64,000 nt of DNA, taken from positions 372,001 to 436,000 of the forward strand of contig NZ_OY762614.1 in the NCBI RefSeq assembly GCF_963666145.1, in the 5' to 3' direction. This stretch comes from an uncultured Desulfobacter sp. GTDB lineage: Bacteria > Desulfobacterota > Desulfobacteria > Desulfobacterales > Desulfobacteraceae. The translations under genes and the position numbers were made by a program. The stretch's first letter is position 1; each line of letters starts with the position of its first letter. The notes under the pieces were generated by a model. That model saw only the letters and a list, made by a program, of their open reading frames with translations. It did no database searches and had not been told where the DNA came from. Shown piece by piece: positions 61,542 to 64,000 of the stretch.

Positions 61542-61996
61542 CAGTGATGTCCGGTTAGTTTTTTGATTTCTCGGTAAATGCAAATTTTTGATCTTTGACA
61601 ATATTGTCCCTGCTTAACCCATGCGAACCATCCTTGTTGTGCCCGATTAGGTCATTCAAGATGGCAGCAGTTCATAACTGCCGAACTATTTTAATAGAGA
61701 CCTTTTCATTAAACTCATTGCGGCAGTAGATTGCCGGTAACAGATAAGTGAGAGGGCCGCTAAGAATTTGAACCATGATGCCGTACGAACTGCGGGCAAT
61801 GAAATGGTAAACCTTCAGGTGTTCTTTCCACCATTTAAAAAATAGTCAATGGTCCACCTTGGTTTATAAACGGTTGCTATTTGTTCTTCCGTCAGAAAAA
61901 TTTTGTTGGGGATTCCGTGATTAATGTCAAACCCGCAGTGCGCTTTGGCTTTTCTGTAGTTCGCCCAGCGCATTAAAAGGACAGCATTTATAAGGT
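61542..61996 (-). mobile_element. Decayed second IS4 copy
   Basis: The minus-strand sequence is closely similar to the IS4 copy at 52724-55285. It keeps the terminal CAGTGATGTCCGGTTAG at 61542 and the transposase C-terminus, now with many changes. About 330 bases are missing internally: NKIFLTE is joined directly to EQIATVYKPRWTI, with ACGGAAG/ACGGCAG at the junction suggesting deletion between short repeats. The other end of the element is lost at about 61996. Non-autonomous relic. Confidence 0.85.
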
Positions 61997-62037
61997 TGCC
62001 GCCGAACACAATAAAAAAGTTGGAGGTTGATTTTCTT

Positions 62038-62904
62038 TCAAGCGACCTGCCACAGCATGACGCCCTGGCAGACGGTCTGGTTATCATGGAATTTTCCGTC
62101 AACAGCCTTGCCGGTTACATGGGCGGTTAACTTTTCCCGTATTTCCGGGGTAATTTCTGTCATGCCCTGGATAAAAAAGATTATATTTTCCACGGCCTCG
62201 TCAACGGTCTCTGTTCGGTCAAGGTCCCAGACATTAAAGTCGATCTGGGGACGGTATCCCTGGGCGTAGACGTAAGTGAAAGGATAAATAAAATCCCATG
62301 AACGGCCTTCCAACGTCCGGCCTGTAGCCTGCTTGAACAGATCGGTATAGCGGCTGCCGGGACTGCCTCCGGAAAAGGTGCTAAAATAGCAGAAATTTCG
62401 GGAGGCCTGCATGACTTTCTCCAATGTCGCGGGATCACAGACCCCAGGATTCATGGAAGAAAATACCAGATCAAACTGCCCGGCCAGTCCCTCTTTTTCC
62501 AGATCCACCTCTTGCCAGGTCTGCTGTCTGATGCTGATTTGATTCGGACCAAGCCCCAGAGTGTCAATCTTTTGCCTGAGTATTTCGATCATACCGCTGG
62601 AAGGCTCCAATGCGACGACACTGGCCCCCATTTGCGCCATGGAAACGGCCCAGTTTCCCGATCCGGCACCCACATCCAGAACACGGCTTCCGGATTTAAG
62701 TGCACCGGCGTTCCTAAGCAGGGACAAGATACGCTCTTTTCGGGCTATCGCCTCCGGCGTGGCGGATCGTTTGTCAAACATTGAAGCGCGCTTGTCCCAT
62801 TTTTTGTAATGGGTCGTGTCTGTTTTTTTCTCAGGATCATTTTTTAATTCATTGAGCCACAAATCGTTCCAGATGTTTTGGTTATTTAACGGGAATAAGG
62901 TCAT
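62038..62904 (-). CDS. SAM-dependent methyltransferase
   Basis: The 288-residue class I methyltransferase shows motif I VLDVGAGSGNWAVSMA (about 72-87), motif II ASVVALEPSSGMIEIL with the ribose-binding glutamate, and the FDLVFSSMNPGV strand. A C-terminal region of about 100 residues follows, without recognised features. AAAGGAG before the ATG is strong. It lies about 60 bases downstream of the TetR regulator gene on the same strand, so it is probably controlled with it. The substrate is unknown; the overall style recalls small-molecule methyltransferases. Confidence 0.88.
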   Translation of the reverse strand: MTLFPLNNQNIWNDLWLNELKNDPEKKTDTTHYKKWDKRASMFDKRSATPEAIARKERILSLLRNAGALKSGSRVLDVGAGSGNWAVSMAQMGASVVALEPSSGMIEILRQKIDTLGLGPNQISIRQQTWQEVDLEKEGLAGQFDLVFSSMNPGVCDPATLEKVMQASRNFCYFSTFSGGSPGSRYTDLFKQATGRTLEGRSWDFIYPFTYVYAQGYRPQIDFNVWDLDRTETVDEAVENIIFFIQGMTEITPEIREKLTAHVTGKAVDGKFHDNQTVCQGVMLWQVA

Positions 62905-62962
62905 TGGGGGGTCTCCTTTATCTTGTAAGAAAATGATCTGTTAACAACGCTTTCAATTCTTT

Positions 62963-63553
62963 TTATAAATCCATCAGCTTCAAAAGCGTTTCAACCGCTT
63001 TGGCGGCATGTTGCCGGATCTTGGCTGATGAGGGCGGCGCAACCAGACCGGTAAGTACGGTCATTCGCATGGACAAAAGAATGCTTAAAAACACATCGAT
63101 TTCGTATTGGGCGTCTTCAATATCGAATCGTTCTTTGAAAAACCGGGCAAGGCCCGTTTTGGTTCGCGTGGGACCAACGGCATAAAAGGCGCGTGTGATT
63201 TCAGGAACCATGGGACCTTCGGACACCAGCAAACGAATATTGGCCAGGTGCGCTTTTGATAAATGTCTTTCAATGAATCCAATGGCAAAGGCATTCAGGG
63301 CTTTTGTGGTGTCTTCCAGGTCCAGTGCATCCAAAAAGTCATTGGTCGCCGCCATTCGCTGGGCTTCCAGTGCCGATTTGAAAAGCGCCTCTTTGGATTC
63401 AAAATATCGGTACACCGTTTGCTTGGTGACATTGGCCTGTTCGGCAATTTTATCCATGCTCGTCCCGATGAACCCGTTCGATTGAAAGAGTTCCTGGGCA
63501 GCATTGAGTATGCGCTGAATTTTCAATTGTTTGTTTTGCTCTATTTTTTTCAT
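62963..63553 (-). CDS. TetR-family transcriptional regulator
   Basis: The 196-residue repressor has an N-terminal TetR helix-turn-helix (RILNAAQELFQSNGFIGTSM, DKIAEQANVTKQTVYRYFESKEALF). The C-terminal ligand/dimer domain (about 70-190) resembles the AefR-like type (RLLVSEGPMVPEITRAFY). It is the first gene of a likely two-gene unit with the methyltransferase. A perfect 7+2+7 palindrome overlaps its probable promoter upstream, consistent with autoregulation. The ligand is unknown. Confidence 0.93.
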   Translation of the reverse strand: MKKIEQNKQLKIQRILNAAQELFQSNGFIGTSMDKIAEQANVTKQTVYRYFESKEALFKSALEAQRMAATNDFLDALDLEDTTKALNAFAIGFIERHLSKAHLANIRLLVSEGPMVPEITRAFYAVGPTRTKTGLARFFKERFDIEDAQYEIDVFLSILLSMRMTVLTGLVAPPSSAKIRQHAAKAVETLLKLMDL

Positions 63554-63641
63554 ATCTGGTTTGGCCGGAACTTATAATTTTAAGAAACAAACTTCATAGT
63601 ATGATTATCATTGACAGGTCTTAGTTATACCATCACGTAAA

Positions 63642-63670
63642 AACATACTTGTAAGTATGATTTTTGTCAA
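63642..63670 (-). promoter_or_regulatory. Promoter with overlapping palindromic operator of the TetR gene
   Basis: On the minus strand TTGACA (63670-63665) and TATGTT (63647-63642) are separated by exactly 17 bases. The palindrome CATACTT-GT-AAGTATG (63644-63659) sits across the spacer and -10, so a bound repressor would block polymerase. The remaining DNA to 64000 shows no gene with support. Confidence 0.7.
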
Positions 63671-64000
63671 GAATAATTTAGAATATACAAACACCAGAAA
63701 AAAGGCTGATCAAAAGGGAGGATAACTGAAAATATTAAAAGGGGACCAGATGCGCAGTATCTTCATGACATCAAGAACCAGACTCGTGGAATACTTGTAT
63801 CATGGTCGATTTGGTGGGAATAACAGTGAATGAACACCTGATCTTTTACATGCTGCCGCAGCTTTAGAGATAGGATGAATCAGATGCACCCTTTTTCCAT
63901 GGAAAGAAAAAAATAGACTGTGCTTTTTTGTTCTTGGCCCATGGTTAAAATAAATCGCACGTCTGATCGCCTTTTAAGCCGCTGTTAGCAAGCATTACGC

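Noticed and set aside
63750..63833. 27-codon frame with GGGGA upstream
   Set aside because: Too short and without features; a leader peptide cannot be excluded, but there is no downstream gene in the window.
1..64000. CRISPR arrays, tRNA or rRNA genes, phage structural genes
   Set aside because: No regularly spaced repeats, cloverleaf sequences, rRNA signatures or phage modules were recognised on either strand.

Overview
The window looks like a chromosome segment from a Desulfobacterota sulfate reducer, most plausibly a Desulfobacteraceae/Desulfobacter relative. This is inferred from gene content and style (plant-type DapB, mixed-signature PFK, Pfa-type lipid synthase, a SlyD-like/methyltransferase fusion beside a photolyase) and was not tested by database search. 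There are no tRNA, rRNA or CRISPR arrays.

1-20 kb is core chromosome. On the minus strand lie guaB-dnaE, sppA, rpsA and hisC-cmk; on the plus strand pfk and a Sua5/YciO gene. A NamZ-like muramidase (12.1 kb) and a plsB / MurU-AmgK fusion / dapB / J-domain operon (14.1-20.1 kb) follow. NamZ plus the MurU-AmgK fusion suggest salvage of N-acetylmuramic acid from peptidoglycan.

20-39 kb holds a secreted GDSL esterase, a SulP transporter, an IS4-like insertion with terminal repeats and 7-bp target repeats, a large MscS-type channel, and a compact secondary-lipid (PUFA-synthase-like) locus. The locus has a PfaD enoyl reductase and then a KS-AT-ACP-ACP-KR-DH-DH megasynthase split into two frames exactly at a run of nine A. 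A HEAT/SEC-C protein closes that operon.

39-47 kb holds tenA with a methyltransferase (behind a degenerate TPP-riboswitch-like leader), and a light-response-like operon: a MerR/LitR-type regulator, photolyase and a SlyD-FKBP/methyltransferase fusion. Three TGTACA palindromes lie upstream of the regulator. Next come an ADP-ribosylglycohydrolase, a molybdo-hydroxylase small-subunit pseudogene and a VPLPA-CTERM-type surface protein.

47-62 kb is an accessory region. Small hypothetical genes lie almost all on the minus strand and are separated by imperfect dyads bounded by AAC...GTT cores that look like integron attC sites. No integrase is in the window, so it resembles an integrase-less cassette cluster. 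It is riddled with mobile DNA: an IS1182/IS5-like transposase, an IS1634-like element, an IS4 copy (9-bp target repeat) that splits a host gene and is itself split by an IS3 element (3-bp target repeat), a second decayed IS4 copy, and a group II intron nested inside domain V of another group II intron (a twintron).

62-64 kb holds a SAM methyltransferase and a TetR regulator with a palindromic operator inside its probable promoter.
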